A stretch of DNA of 64,000 bases from AWTP1-13 sp963832445 (GTDB lineage: Bacteria > Pseudomonadota > Alphaproteobacteria > Rhizobiales > Hyphomicrobiaceae): the NCBI GenBank assembly GCA_963832445.1, contig CAWHUM010000010.1, positions 558,001 through 622,000 of the forward strand. Direction: 5' to 3'. The position numbers and the translations under genes were made by a program. This document shows, in pieces, positions 63,630 through 64,000 of the stretch; the stretch's first letter is position 1, and each line of letters opens with the position of its first letter. Below the pieces are notes generated by a model, which saw only the letters and a program-made list of their open reading frames with translations, did no database searches and was not told the origin of the DNA.

Positions 63630-64000
63630 TCATTTGCCCAGCAGCACGTCCTTGGCCTCGTTGATCTTGGCGGCAAGGAAGGTGGAGCCGCCGCGGTCAG
63701 GGTGCAGCTTCATCATCAGGTCGCGATGGGCGTGGCGGATGTCGTCTTCGCTGGCGCCCTCCTCTAGCCCTAAGATGTCGAGCGCCTGCTTTCGCGTCAT
63801 CTTGCCGTCCGGGCCCGTGGCCTCGCCGTCGGTGCGCGCCATGTCCTCGCGCCAGGTCGGATGCGCGCGGTCGAGATAGGCCTCGAGGATCTGCGCCGAC
63901 TGCGGATCGGCGAAGCGGCAGTCCTGCCATAGATGCGCCATCTCGGCGGGAGCCAGGCCTTCCAATTCGCGGCCTGCGAAGTAGCCCTTGAGCACGCGGC
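63630..64000 (-). CDS. J-domain protein (DnaJ/TIM14-like), 5' end outside window
   Basis: The C-terminal part of a co-chaperone that stimulates Hsp70 ATPase. About 122 residues are visible, the J-domain occupying the last 60: MTRKQALDILGLEEGASEDD, then the HPD motif in MKLHPDRGGSTFLAAKINEA. Placement of the J-domain at the extreme C-terminus is typical of alphaproteobacterial TIM14/Pam18-like proteins with an N-terminal membrane segment. That segment would lie beyond the window; an ATG at 63995 is probably internal. Confidence 0.85.
   Translation of the reverse strand, partial: RVLKGYFAGRELEGLAPAEMAHLWQDCRFADPQSAQILEAYLDRAHPTWREDMARTDGEATGPDGKMTRKQALDILGLEEGASEDDIRHAHRDLMMKLHPDRGGSTFLAAKINEAKDVLLGK

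Overview
The window is a gene-dense, high-GC stretch of an alphaproteobacterial chromosome, most likely order Hyphomicrobiales (Rhizobiales). The placement rests on gene order recalled from that group: gatC-gatA near ruvX, pyrB-pyrC-plsY-dprA-topA-rnr-NUDIX-rpmG, pleD-divK-DUF3572, an EipB/DUF1849 gene, and clpA-clpS-phasin-DAC. No rRNA, tRNA, CRISPR array, insertion sequence or prophage was seen. Two pockets look lower in GC by eye: a membrane-tethered receiver gene (11249-11923) and a GmrSD-like restriction gene (25029-26891).

Layout. 1-6500: truncated ferredoxin/FAD oxidoreductase, histone-deacetylase-like hydrolase, xseB, dxs, a Tat-type superoxide dismutase and an RlmD/RumA-type RNA methyltransferase. 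6561-10533: XRE regulator and a catabolic-looking group (CaiB CoA-transferase, SDR, Bug solute receptor). 10593-15826: TPR lipoprotein, receiver protein, and a TAXI-TRAP transporter operon ending in an SDR. 16017-24649: Tat-type NlpC/P60-like hydrolase, GST, PHA depolymerase, FAD monooxygenase divergent from a ThDP enzyme, PHA synthase behind an FNR/FixK-like box, and two small membrane proteins. 24668-31415: chorismate mutase, GmrSD-like gene, gatA, gatC, and a membrane spermidine-synthase-like protein. 31458-46578: UPF0173 hydrolase, ruvX, DUF599, MarR, aidB, pyrimidine genes, plsY, dprA, topA, rnr, NUDIX and rpmG. 47252-55527: pleD, divK, DUF3572, ROK kinase, a pair of large palindromes, eipB, glycerophosphodiesterase, DUF482 acyltransferase, HIT protein and an RsmC-like methyltransferase. 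55544-64000: azlCD, clpA-clpS, phasin with a clear promoter, operator pair and terminator, a SPOR-domain carboxypeptidase, a small membrane protein, an MFS transporter and a truncated J-domain protein.

Functional threads. Polyhydroxyalkanoate metabolism is represented by depolymerase, synthase and phasin at three separate loci, with candidate regulatory sites at each. Cell-cycle and envelope functions include PleD/DivK, EipB and the carboxypeptidase. Proteolysis (ClpAS), RNA decay (RNase R), topology (TopA), transformation (DprA) and alkylation response (AidB) form a housekeeping backbone.

Data quality matters here. At least a dozen coding regions carry single-base frameshifts or internal stops, and the original protein can be read through most of them. 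Several lie in short homopolymers, and one is in dxs, normally essential. Uncorrected sequencing indels are the simplest explanation for most. Coordinates given for these genes span the reconstructed reading.
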